Positions 8,060 to 16,060 of a stretch of DNA of 64,000 bases are shown piece after piece; the stretch's first letter is position 1, and each line of letters opens with the position of its first letter. This DNA is from DATARH01 sp035550515. Its GTDB lineage: Bacteria > Pseudomonadota > Alphaproteobacteria > ATCC43930 > CGMCC-115725. Made by a program: the position numbers and the translations under genes. The stretch is taken from contig DASZOZ010000013.1 of assembly GCA_035550515.1 (NCBI GenBank), positions 1 to 64,000 on the forward strand, read 5' to 3'. The notes beneath the pieces are model-generated. The model was not told the origin of the DNA and did not search any database. It was given only the letters and a program-made list of their open reading frames with translations.

Positions 8060-9231
8060 GGCAGAAACAAGGCTCCCTCGGCGACAAGCCGCGCCTGGGC
8101 CGCCGCGTCCAAACCCAGCGCGGCGAGGATCGCGGCGCCGTCCGCACCGGTCGCGGGCGCCGGCGGCAGGGCCGCATCGACGGCGGCGGGGATGCCCGGC
8201 GTCCGCGGCACCGTGAACGCCGGCATGTCGTGCGGCGCCACCGCCACCGCGCCGCCGGTCGCCACGATATGCGGCTCGGCGAGCCACTCGTCGAAACCGT
8301 TGATCCGGTCCGCAAGGATGTCCGCGGCGCGCAGCTTCGCCAGGCAGCTCTCGGTCGTCTCGGCGGCGAACAGCGCCCGCATCTCGGCAAAGATCGGCTC
8401 GGCGTTCACGGCGCGCGCCGCGAAGGTCGCAAAACGCGGGTCCGCGGCGAGGTCGGGCCGGCCGAGCGCACCGACCAGCCGGGCAAACTGCTCCTCGCGG
8501 ATCAGCGCGACCATCACCCAGCCGCCGTCCTTGGTGCGGTAGGCGCCGGTCGGGTTGTTGAGCACCCGCGGCGCGCCGTTTTCGAGCACGTGCTCGGCGA
8601 GCTTGTAGCCGAGGATCGCCGCACCGCATTCGGCGAGGCTGACCGCGATGCGCTGCCCCTTGCCGCGCCGCTCGCGGCGATACAGCGCCGGGCCGATCGC
8701 CTGGGCCGCGTAAAGCCCGGTTAGCGTGTCGATAATCGTCGTGCCGATGCGGTGCGGCGCGCCGTCGCCGCCGCGATTGATCGCCGCCATGCCGGAATAG
8801 GCCTGCGCCACCGAATCGGTGCAGGGCAGCGCGACATTGGGCCCCTCCTGCCCGAACCCGCTGATCGAGACATAGACCACGCGCGGGTTGAGCGCGGCCA
8901 GCGCCTCATAGCCGAGACCAAGCCGCGCCATCACCCCCGGCCGGTTGTTCTCGATCACGACATCGGCGCGCCTGGCGAGGTCGAGCGCGATGCCGCGCGC
9001 CCCCGCCGCCTTCAAATCGAGCGCGAGGCTGCGCTTGCCGCGGTTGTAGTGCGCCGACATCGCGGTGTGGTCGCCATAGCGCGTGCCGAGCCCGCGCGAC
9101 CAGTCGCCGCCGAGCGGCTCGATCTTGACCACCTCGGCGCCCTGCATCGCCAGCAGCATGCCGCAATACGGCGCCGCGATACCCTGCCCCAGGTCGAGCA
9201 CGCGCAAGCCGGTATAGGCGCCTTCGGTCAT
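8056..9231 (-). CDS. class III (CaiB/BaiF-type) acyl-CoA transferase
   Basis: 391 residues from the ATG at 9231, which has AAGGA eight bases upstream; a TTG two codons earlier is less likely. It opens with GLRVLDLGQGIAAPYCGMLL and GAEVVKIEPLGGDWSR, contains RGKRSLALDLK and ENNRPGVMARLGLGYE, and has YVSISGFGQEGP. All of these are hallmarks of family III CoA-transferases, which move CoA between carboxylic acids through an aspartyl intermediate. It is translationally coupled to the MaoC hydratase. The substrate is unknown. Confidence 0.92.
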   Translation of the reverse strand: MTEGAYTGLRVLDLGQGIAAPYCGMLLAMQGAEVVKIEPLGGDWSRGLGTRYGDHTAMSAHYNRGKRSLALDLKAAGARGIALDLARRADVVIENNRPGVMARLGLGYEALAALNPRVVYVSISGFGQEGPNVALPCTDSVAQAYSGMAAINRGGDGAPHRIGTTIIDTLTGLYAAQAIGPALYRRERRGKGQRIAVSLAECGAAILGYKLAEHVLENGAPRVLNNPTGAYRTKDGGWVMVALIREEQFARLVGALGRPDLAADPRFATFAARAVNAEPIFAEMRALFAAETTESCLAKLRAADILADRINGFDEWLAEPHIVATGGAVAVAPHDMPAFTVPRTPGIPAAVDAALPPAPATGADGAAILAALGLDAAAQARLVAEGALFLP

Positions 9232-9246
9232 GAGCAAGTCCTTTGA

Positions 9247-9555
9247 TCAGTCCAAGTCGCGTAACAAAGGCGGTAAATTTCGAGCGCCATGGACAATCGC
9301 GACGATTTCAGGCGGGCTCCGCTCGGCGTTGTAAATGATCAAATAGGGAAAGCCGGACAGCACCAGGAAGCGATATGCCGGGCGAAGAAGATGGGATCGT
9401 ACGACGCCGATATGGGGGTGGTCGCCGATATGCCGAGCCGCCTGCGCAACCGCGTCCCGCAACGCTTGCGCAGCTCGGGGATTGTCATTTGCGATCAAAC
9501 GCACCGCCGCGACCAGTTCCCGTCTGGCACGCGGCGCTAAAAGGGCCGCGGTCAC
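9247..9555 (-). CDS. parE: RelE/ParE-family toxin
   Basis: 102 residues. ParE-like features are the N-terminal helical hairpin (LAPRARRELVAAVRLIANDN), then ALRDAVAQAARHIGDHPHIG and a C-terminal beta region YRFLVLSGFPYLIIYN ... IVAIVHGARN. The start is GTG at 9555, which overlaps the antitoxin stop as GTGA, the usual coupled arrangement. Members of this family poison gyrase (ParE) or cleave mRNA (RelE); the sequence alone fits ParE better. It looks intact, unlike the broken ParE at about 51.8 kb. Confidence 0.87.
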   Translation of the reverse strand: MTAALLAPRARRELVAAVRLIANDNPRAAQALRDAVAQAARHIGDHPHIGVVRSHLLRPAYRFLVLSGFPYLIIYNAERSPPEIVAIVHGARNLPPLLRDLD

Positions 9556-9812
9556 TCAACTGATTTTCCGGCATTGTCGATGATCGCATCGACCTCGCAC
9601 AGGATTTCTTCCAGCGTGAACGCGCCGTCACGGTCGGCCTCGGCCTGAGCGTCTTCGATCGATTGAGCGAACCGACGTCGCTGCTCTTCGTATTCCTGCA
9701 AGAGCCGAAGCGCGGAACGGACCACCTCGCTGACATTGCTATAGCGGCCTTCGTTGACGCAGTCGCGGGCGAATTTTTCCAGCGCCGGCGGCAAAGACAC
9801 ATTTGTCGTCAT
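9552..9812 (-). CDS. parD: ParD-family antitoxin (ribbon-helix-helix)
   Basis: 86 residues. The N-terminus TTNVSLPPALEKFARDCV is a ribbon-helix-helix DNA-binding strand and helix, followed by GRYSNVSEVVRSALRLLQE, the ParD/CopG signature. The acidic C-terminal half would wrap the toxin. It precedes parE and should repress the operon with it; a palindromic candidate operator lies directly upstream (see 9826-9869). Confidence 0.9.
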   Translation of the reverse strand: MTTNVSLPPALEKFARDCVNEGRYSNVSEVVRSALRLLQEYEEQRRRFAQSIEDAQAEADRDGAFTLEEILCEVDAIIDNAGKSVE

Positions 9813-9825
9813 TGACGACCCTCAA

Positions 9826-9869
9826 TGTCAAAGTTTGACATCTATAACCGATCCCACCAGGGATGTCGA
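9826..9869 (-). promoter_or_regulatory. parDE promoter with palindromic operator
   Basis: On the minus strand TCGACA (9869-9864), a 17-base spacer and TATAGA (9846-9841) form a good housekeeping promoter. Immediately downstream is a perfect palindrome, TGTCAAA-C-TTTGACA (9840-9826), at the expected transcription start and 13 bases before the parD ATG. A ribbon-helix-helix antitoxin typically binds such a repeat to autoregulate. The whole element lies inside the last 14 codons of the UGSC gene. Confidence 0.6.
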
Positions 9870-10397
9870 CCGCCCCAGCCAAACCGCCATGCTCTGCGCC
9901 GCCGCCTGCGCGGCGCGGGCGGCGATCTCGGCGTCGGACAGCGTCGACAGCGGATGGTCGATCACCACCGGTGCGAGGTCGGGCATGCCGAGCGCGGCAC
10001 GCTGCATGTCGGCCTCGTGGACGAACTCGGTGGTCACCACCACCGCGACCGGCCGGCCCAGCGTCTCGAGAGCGATGCCGTCATGCGTACAGCACGACGT
10101 GCACGACCCTCAATCGCCGATCGCGGTCAGGACGATGTCGTTGTCGGCGGCGATCCGGGCGACGAGCGCCGGGTCGGCGACCTTCGAGAAGCTTTCCTTC
10201 TTGTAGTAATTGACCGCGGCAATGCCGTGCTCCGCCTCCAGCAGCGCGGCGGTCTTGCGCAGCAGCCGGTTGGCGTTCCACTTGGTGTTGTCGAGGATGC
10301 CGAGGCGCAGGCCCTTCAAGCCCGCGACCCGCGGCGCTGGCGCCACGCGCGCGGCATCGACCCGCCCGCGCGGATCGAAGACGGTCAGTTCGTCCAT
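9828..10397 (-). CDS. UGSC-family selenoprotein (in-frame TGA read as selenocysteine at codon 96)
   Basis: The frame is interrupted once, by TGA at 10112-10110. Upstream it encodes 95 residues ending VLTAIGD. Directly after the TGA, in the same frame, come GSCTSCC and then 86 more residues (GIALETLGRPVAVVVTTEFV and so on) to a TGA at 9830. IGD-U-GSCTSC is the diagnostic motif of the UGSC family, named for its Sec-Gly-Ser-Cys motif. The full product is 189 residues, with Sec96 and Cys99, Cys102, Cys103 nearby as likely redox partners. Function is not established; a redox role is inferred. It is last in a co-directional cluster, 42 bases after the previous gene. Reading it requires a SelA/B/C/D system, which is not in this window. 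Confidence 0.85.
10080..10112 (-). promoter_or_regulatory. candidate SECIS hairpin at the UGSC selenocysteine codon
   Basis: Directly after the TGA (10112-10110), GTCGTGC (10107-10101) can pair with GCATGAC (10086-10080) as seven pairs including one G-U, closing a 14-base loop. Bacterial SECIS elements are stem-loops lying within about 40 bases after the UGA, so position fits. The loop sequence was not matched to any SelB consensus, and the stem starts closer to the UGA than in E. coli. Treat it as a candidate only. Confidence 0.4.
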
Positions 10398-10439
10398 GCG
10401 ACACTCCCCATTGTCACGGTGCTCCTCGCAATGGCGGTA

Positions 10440-11540
10440 TTAAAGGTAGCACGTGCCGTCGACGCAGACCGGACCCGAGGGGCCGCCGCCTTCGATGCCG
10501 CGCAGCACAGGCGACGACATGTGGCCCCAGCCCGGGATGAAGGCCGAGAACCGCCCGGCGGTGCCGCCGATGACAAACAGGTGGATGTGGTCGGGGCTGG
10601 GCACGATCGGGATGCGCGACTCGAGCTCGCGCTTGTACCAGCGCGGCAGGTTGCGGTTGTAGATCTTGCCGTAGCGGTGGTTGAAGGCGAGATCGCCAAA
10701 GCGGTTGCCGGAATTGAGGTGCAGGTAGTTGCGGATGTCGTGCCGGGTCCAGCCCTTGGCGGCGATGGTGCGGGCGTGCTCCGGGCCGATCACCACGGCG
10801 CAATGGCCGCTCGACACCGCGTTGTTGTTGGCGATCGTCGACATCGCCGAGCAGATCGTGTCGAGAATGCCCTCGGGGTCGTCGGCGACATGGTTGGTGC
10901 AGCTGTGCGGCGGCTCGGCGGCGATGACGAAGACCGTCGAGTCCTCGGGGGCGAAGCCCTTCTCGACATGGTAGGGGGCGAACGGGCTGTCGGCCTCGTT
11001 CTCGGCGACGCAATAAGTGTATTTGCCGGGATGGCCGAGGGTCGATTTATCGAGGTCGCCCGGCGTGCCGCCGCCGACATTGAGCAGGATCAAACGGATC
11101 GCCCGGCCGATCGTCGCATTGGCGCGGTTGCCCGAGCCGAACGCGTTGACCCCGCCATTCATGCCGATTTCCTTGGCGAGCGGCCCGTTGACCACGAGCA
11201 GCGGCCCGGCCATGTGGGTCGTCGCCTGGACGCCGTTGAGGTTGAAGGCGGGGGCGGCCAGCGCCAGCAGCGCCGCACGCACCACCGGCGCGTATGCCGG
11301 CTGGCACCCGGCCATCACCATGTTGACCGCGAGCACCTCGCGGGTCAGCCCGCCATAGCGCGGCGGCACCCGGCATTCGAGAAGCTCCGGCTCGCCGCCG
11401 AGCGCGGCGATGCAGGAAGCGACCTTCTCCCCGGTCGGCGGCACCACCGGCAGCCCGTCGGTCCAGCCTTGCGCAAAATACCATTCGACGAGGTCGGTGC
11501 CGGCGGGGACGCGCGAGATGGCGGCGGTGGTGTCGGGCAT
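10440..11540 (-). CDS. conserved protein of unknown function, neighbour of UGSC selenoprotein
   Basis: 366 residues, no signal peptide or clear membrane helix. I do not recognise a named domain. Visible features: DGLPVVPPTGEKV near residue 30, Cys-containing CIAALGGEP and SCTNHVADDPEG, a Gly/Asn-rich core (IGMNGGVNAFGSGNRANATIGRA, split here as two motifs IGMNGGVNAFGSG and NRANATIGRA), NNNAVSSGHCAVVIGPEH, and a C-terminal CVDGTCYL with Cys359 and Cys364. The start ATG is 11 bases after the YdeI-like gene. Its place next to the selenoprotein suggests a shared pathway, possibly redox, but that is inference. Confidence 0.75.
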   Translation of the reverse strand: MPDTTAAISRVPAGTDLVEWYFAQGWTDGLPVVPPTGEKVASCIAALGGEPELLECRVPPRYGGLTREVLAVNMVMAGCQPAYAPVVRAALLALAAPAFNLNGVQATTHMAGPLLVVNGPLAKEIGMNGGVNAFGSGNRANATIGRAIRLILLNVGGGTPGDLDKSTLGHPGKYTYCVAENEADSPFAPYHVEKGFAPEDSTVFVIAAEPPHSCTNHVADDPEGILDTICSAMSTIANNNAVSSGHCAVVIGPEHARTIAAKGWTRHDIRNYLHLNSGNRFGDLAFNHRYGKIYNRNLPRWYKRELESRIPIVPSPDHIHLFVIGGTAGRFSAFIPGWGHMSSPVLRGIEGGGPSGPVCVDGTCYL

Positions 11541-11551
11541 CGTGAGCGGCC

Positions 11552-12145
11552 TTATTTTCGCATCGAGCGGTAATCGTCTTCCAATCCCTTGCCGTCGAGA
11601 ATTTGGCCGATGCATTTCTCGATCCGGGCTTCCCGTGTCTTGGACTGCTTGGGCTGGGCAAAATGCATGAGATAGGCGCGGCGCCGTCCCGCCGTCAGCG
11701 CCGCGAAAGCGGCCTTCAACGCCGGGTTTTCGTCCAATTTGCGTTGAAATTCTTCGGGCATCGGCGCGGTCGGGTTCTTCTTGATCTTCAGGCCGGCCTG
11801 TTCGATCGCGATCGCCTCGCGGATATAAGCTCTCACGACGGGTGCGCGTTCGGCGATCTCGGAAAGGCTGGTGAACCGCATTTGGCGCACCGCCTGCGAA
11901 TGTTCTCCCGGAGCGACCAGCACGCCCTCGGGATCCTTCAGCAAGGCGCCCTTGAAGAAGGCGAGCACGCAGTATTCCTTGAACCCGCTGATGATCAGGA
12001 CGATGCGGCTGTCGAACGTGTAACAAGGCTGCCGCCACTTGAAGTCTTCGGTCAGGCCGCAGCCGAGGACGATTTCCCGCAATTTCCGCAGCTCATTCGG
12101 CCAGATTCTGGCGTTTTCGAGATAGATGTCGACGTTTGGGTTCAC
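11552..12145 (-). CDS. YdeI/OmpD-associated family protein
   Basis: 197 residues from a GTG at 12145, four bases after the stop of the ThDP gene. The N-terminal half (NVDIYLENARIWPNELRKLR ... GLTEDFKWRQPCYTF) is the DUF1801/YdhG-like fold. The C-terminal half (MPEEFQRKLDENPALKAAFAALT, then AYLMHFAQPKQSKTREARIEK) is the YdeI domain. Function is poorly known; in Enterobacteria a YdeI is linked to stress and peptide resistance. The longer frame to 12295 is the ThDP gene in another frame. Confidence 0.85.
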   Translation of the reverse strand: MNPNVDIYLENARIWPNELRKLREIVLGCGLTEDFKWRQPCYTFDSRIVLIISGFKEYCVLAFFKGALLKDPEGVLVAPGEHSQAVRQMRFTSLSEIAERAPVVRAYIREAIAIEQAGLKIKKNPTAPMPEEFQRKLDENPALKAAFAALTAGRRRAYLMHFAQPKQSKTREARIEKCIGQILDGKGLEDDYRSMRK

Positions 12146-12149
12146 TGTG

Positions 12150-13952
12150 TCACCGCCGCGAGTAATGGCTGCCCATGCTGGTGGCGTAGCCGGGTTCCAC
12201 GCGGACATCGACGAGGGCGACGCCGCCGGCTTCGACGGTGTCGATCGCCTGGCGCAAGGTGCGCACCAACTCGGCGGGGTCGCGTACCGGGCCAAAACCG
12301 GTGGCGCCCTGGCCGCGCGCCAAAGTGGCGAGGTCGGGCTCGGGGTCGGCGATGCGCTGGCCGATCCAGCGGTTGGCGACCGGCCGCTCGCGCTGGCGGG
12401 CCATGCGGTCCTGGTGCAGCTCGTCGTTGAAGAACGAGTTGTTGTTGGCGACGATGATCAGCACCGGGATGCGGTAATGCACCGCGGTCCACAGCGCGGT
12501 GATGCCCATCAGCGTGTCGCCGTCGCCCAGCACCGCGACCGGCAGCCGCCCGCTGCCGCCTTCCCTCAGCGCCAGCGCGGCGCCGACCGCCATCCCCGGA
12601 CCGCCGCCGATCCCACCGCCGCCGTCGCCGCCGAGCATGTCGAGCGGGTGCGCCGTCTCCCAGGCATGGCCGCCCCAGGCGAGCGGCGTGCGGATGAGGC
12701 AGGCGGTGCGGCCGGCGAGCGCCTCGCGCAGCGCCTGCGCGAGCGAGACCGGGGTGATGGCGTCCTTCGGCGGCTCCGGCGCCGTTTCCGCGGGCTCGGG
12801 CGTGGCGTGGTGCCCGCGAGCACGCGGGGTCAACAGCGGCAGCAGCGCGGCGACCGCGACGTCGGGCGCCACCGCCAGATGGATGTCGGCCGGCGGCAGG
12901 CCCTGGTAGTCCATGCTCCAGCCGTTGTGCAGCTGGTGATCGAGCGAGGCGAGGACGACTTTGGCCTTGACCGGCGCGTCGCCATGGGCGGTCTTGAGGG
13001 CGCCGCCGAGATCGACCCAGTCAAGGCTGAGGATCACGTCGGCCTCGCGCAATACGGCGAGGGCCTCGGGGCTCGGCTGGTTGCCGGCCGGGGGGCCTTG
13101 CAGCCGGTGCGCGGTCGGGAAGCCGGAGCCGGTCTTCGGGTCGGTCAGCACCGTGGCGTCGAGCGCCTCGGCGAGCCGCACGCGGCGCGCCCAGGCCTCC
13201 TCGCTGCGGCCAAAGCGGCCGACCATGACGACCGGCCGCTCGGCCTTGTCGAGCAGCGCGGCGGCCTCGGCGAGCGCGGCGGGGTCGGGGGCGGCGGGCG
13301 CCGGGGCCTTGAAGCGGTCGGCCCGCGGCAGCGCCGGCAGGTCGCCGATCCGCGTCTCCTGCAGCGCCGCGTCGAAGCAGACATAGACCGGGCCTTGCGG
13401 CGCGGTGGTCGCCGTCTTGTAGGCGCGCAGCACCGATTCCGGCACCGCGCCGACCGAATTGGGCTGGTCGTCCCATTTGGTATAGTTGCGGATCAGCGCG
13501 CCCTGGTCGGCGGCGGTGTGGATCCAGTCGATCCACGGCCGGCGCTTGTCGGCGGCGACCGGGCCGGTCGCGCCGAGCAGGATCACCGGCACGCGGTCGC
13601 ACCAGGCGTTGAAGACCGCCATCGTCGCGTGCATCAGCCCGACATTGCTGTGCACGATCGCGCCCATCGGCTTGCCGGCGACCTTGGCATAGCCGTGCGC
13701 GATCGCCACCGCATGCTCCTCGTGCAGACAGAGCAGCATCTGCGGCTCGGTGTTGCCGAGCAGGTTGACGAGGCTGTCGTGCAGGCCGCGATAGGAGGCG
13801 CCGGGGTTGAGCGCGACATAGGGCAGGCCCACCTCGCGCAGCATCAGCGCCATTACGTCGCTGCCCCAGTAATCGCCGGTCTCGTTGGCGAGCGCCGGCC
13901 GTTCGACGGCGGCGGTACCCTGTCCTTTGGTTTCTCGGCCTGTGTCGCTCAT
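12150..13952 (-). CDS. thiamine diphosphate-dependent enzyme (acetolactate synthase/benzoylformate decarboxylase-like)
   Basis: 600 residues from the ATG at 13952. The N-terminal Pyr domain has the activating Glu in LLCLHEEHAVAIAHGYAK (about residue 78) after LNPGASYRGLHDS. The C-terminal PP domain has GDGD at 476 and NNN at about 503-505, the ThDP/Mg motif. A 2-oxo acid decarboxylase, carboligase or related reaction is expected, but substrate residues cannot be judged. It is the first gene of the ThDP/YdeI/unknown/UGSC cluster, with only four bases to the next gene. The frame continues upstream to 14171 but that extension has no family similarity. Confidence 0.88.
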   Translation of the reverse strand: MSDTGRETKGQGTAAVERPALANETGDYWGSDVMALMLREVGLPYVALNPGASYRGLHDSLVNLLGNTEPQMLLCLHEEHAVAIAHGYAKVAGKPMGAIVHSNVGLMHATMAVFNAWCDRVPVILLGATGPVAADKRRPWIDWIHTAADQGALIRNYTKWDDQPNSVGAVPESVLRAYKTATTAPQGPVYVCFDAALQETRIGDLPALPRADRFKAPAPAAPDPAALAEAAALLDKAERPVVMVGRFGRSEEAWARRVRLAEALDATVLTDPKTGSGFPTAHRLQGPPAGNQPSPEALAVLREADVILSLDWVDLGGALKTAHGDAPVKAKVVLASLDHQLHNGWSMDYQGLPPADIHLAVAPDVAVAALLPLLTPRARGHHATPEPAETAPEPPKDAITPVSLAQALREALAGRTACLIRTPLAWGGHAWETAHPLDMLGGDGGGGIGGGPGMAVGAALALREGGSGRLPVAVLGDGDTLMGITALWTAVHYRIPVLIIVANNNSFFNDELHQDRMARQRERPVANRWIGQRIADPEPDLATLARGQGATGFGPVRDPAELVRTLRQAIDTVEAGGVALVDVRVEPGYATSMGSHYSRR

Positions 13953-14143
13953 GGCGCTTGCCCCGTTCGGATGCGGAGGAGCCTCGATTAGCCGAGGCTC
14001 ACGGGGAAAGCCAGGGATTTGGCGATCGGCGTCGGGGCCGGAACGCTGCGGTTGATTTTGCCACCAAAACATCGTCGAAGACTCTGTACGATGCGCCCGG
14101 CGACAGATCCCGGGCGGCAAGGCGGGCAGATCGGGGGAGACGG

Positions 14144-15814
14144 ATGGACGATGCGATCGGCGCGGCGTCAAGCGAGCAGCGGCCCGGGCCGCGCGGCGGT
14201 CTCCACGTCGCGCATTTCCGCCAGATCCTGCTGTGGCCGGTCTATCTGATCGCGCCGGCCGCCCAGCCGGATGTGCCCGATTTCGCGCAGCGGCTGCTCG
14301 ATCTGGCGCCGGCCGGGATGTGGCGCGAGGTATCGGACGAGTTCACCACCGATCCGGGCGACTTCCAGGAGCGCCATTACAACGAGTTTGTCGCCTTCCT
14401 GCCGGCGGTGCAGCGGTTTCTCTACGGGCACGGTGCCGACGGCGGCAATGGCGATGCCGCCGGCACCCCGATCCGCGTCCTGCGGCGGACGGATATCGCG
14501 CGGACCCGCGTGCAACTGCGGCGCGGCGACGCCCCGGTGATGTTCGAGGTCGCTCATGCCGATCTGTATTTCTTCTTCGATATCGATGTCGCGGTGCTGG
14601 CGTTGGAAATCTACGCCGACCATGTGCCGCTGAGCCTCGCGCAGGACCTGATGTTTCAGTTCGGCCGCGCCTACCCGTCGTATTGGGAGGGCGACGGGCA
14701 GGCCGGGCACTGCCCGGCGCAAGTCGAATGGCTCGACGCGGGCGACACGGTATTGGCGGTGTCCGATTACGAGGATCGCCGCAAATACCTCAACTTCACC
14801 GCAAGGCACCGCGCGGTCTGCGTCTCGGCCCACTGGGACTATCTGCTCCAACCGCTGGTGCTGGCCAATAGCGGCCGGGAAGGCCCCTTCGCCTACCGCC
14901 AGCTCGAGTATCATCGGATGCCGCTGATGGCCTATCTTGCGCTCGACGATCCGCAGCAGCTGAGCGGCGCCGATATCGCCGGGTTGGCGATGGCCGGCGG
15001 CGCGCCGGGTCACGAGCGCCATCACGGCGCAGAAGACCGCTACCCGCATTTTGACGCGCAGTACGATTCCGGGCGGTTCCGCGAAATTCGCGACAGCCGC
15101 AATTCCGGCACGCGATATCTGTCGTCGGCCCGCGCCCTGGTGATCGTCGGCGACGCGCGCAACGAGATTTTCACCGACCTCGACCACGGCGCGCTGTCGC
15201 GTTTCCGCCATCAGGATTTTCTGCTGTACCTGATCGCGCATTTTCACCGCGCGGCGCTGCTGATGTTCTCCGACCGGCTGGCCGAAGCGGTCGGCCGTCT
15301 CGACATGCGCAATGTCGCTGCGGTGCAGGCGTTTCGCCGCGTGACGCGCGAGGCGCTGGAAACCTTCCTGCGCTTCACCCATCGCTACTGGTTCTCGCAG
15401 GTCAGCGACCAGGCGGAAACCGCCAATCTGTTCGAACTGTGTCGGCAGAATCTGGCGGTCGACCGGCTCTACGCCGATATCCGCCAGGAGGTGCAGGACA
15501 TGAGCCAGTATCTCGAAAACGAGGCGATGCGCCGGCAGAACGAGACCATCGTGCGGCTGACGGTGGTGACGATTTTCGGCTTGATCGGCACCGTCGTCAC
15601 CGGGTTCCTGGGGATGAACCTGTTCGCCTACAGCGACGAAACGCGGTTGACCAAGCTCTGGCTGTTCACCGCCGTCACGGTGCCGACCGTGGTCATCATG
15701 TTCCTGATGATCCGCAAATCGCGGCAGCTCTCGGAGTTCCTCGACGCGGTATCGGCCGAAGAATGGAGCTTGTTCGGCAAGCTGAAGCGGCTGGGGCGCC
15801 GCGCCCGGCGCTGA
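14144..15814 (+). CDS. CorA-like divalent cation channel family protein, extended cytoplasmic domain
   Basis: 556 residues; the ATG at 14144 follows GGGGGAGA, a strong ribosome site. The C-terminus has two membrane helices. The first ends in GFLGMNLF (Gly-Met-Asn at 490-492, the CorA pore signature) and the second is LWLFTAVTVPTVVIMFLMI. A helix-rich region before it (MSQYLENEAMRRQNETIVRLTV, about 455-476) fits the long stalk helix. The N-terminal roughly 430 residues are longer than in classical Mg2+ channels (about 320 total). Mg2+ or other metal transport is the family role; the actual ion is unknown. It is transcribed divergently from the ThDP operon. Confidence 0.78.
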   Translation: MDDAIGAASSEQRPGPRGGLHVAHFRQILLWPVYLIAPAAQPDVPDFAQRLLDLAPAGMWREVSDEFTTDPGDFQERHYNEFVAFLPAVQRFLYGHGADGGNGDAAGTPIRVLRRTDIARTRVQLRRGDAPVMFEVAHADLYFFFDIDVAVLALEIYADHVPLSLAQDLMFQFGRAYPSYWEGDGQAGHCPAQVEWLDAGDTVLAVSDYEDRRKYLNFTARHRAVCVSAHWDYLLQPLVLANSGREGPFAYRQLEYHRMPLMAYLALDDPQQLSGADIAGLAMAGGAPGHERHHGAEDRYPHFDAQYDSGRFREIRDSRNSGTRYLSSARALVIVGDARNEIFTDLDHGALSRFRHQDFLLYLIAHFHRAALLMFSDRLAEAVGRLDMRNVAAVQAFRRVTREALETFLRFTHRYWFSQVSDQAETANLFELCRQNLAVDRLYADIRQEVQDMSQYLENEAMRRQNETIVRLTVVTIFGLIGTVVTGFLGMNLFAYSDETRLTKLWLFTAVTVPTVVIMFLMIRKSRQLSEFLDAVSAEEWSLFGKLKRLGRRARR

Positions 15815-15862
15815 TACGGCTCGACTTCGTCGAGCGCCTCAGAGGCTGGCTAAAATTACTTC

Positions 15863-16006
15863 CGTCATTCCGGGGCGGCCCGCAGGGCCCGAACCCGGAA
15901 CCCATGAACACTGGCTTACCCAAGGTGTCGGCGGCGTCGGAACACGCTTTCCAGGTCCGTGGGCATGGATTCCGGGTTCATCGCTGCGCGATGCCCCGGA
16001 ATGACG
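15863..16006 (+). repeat. intergenic palindromic dispersed repeat
   Basis: A 144-base element bounded by the inverted pair CGTCATTCCGGGG (15863-15875) and CCCCGGAATGACG (15994-16006). An inner inverted pair, GAACCCGGAA(C)CCA near 15890-15904 and TGGATTCCGGGTTC at 15966-15979, nests within it. This structure is typical of mobile, non-coding palindromic repeats scattered through alphaproteobacterial genomes. It fills most of the gap between the CorA-like gene and the convergent small membrane protein gene. Confidence 0.75.
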
Positions 16007-16060
16007 TGGAAAACACCCACATTCCGGGCCAGGCTCTCAGGATGGTCGGGCGGACCGGTC

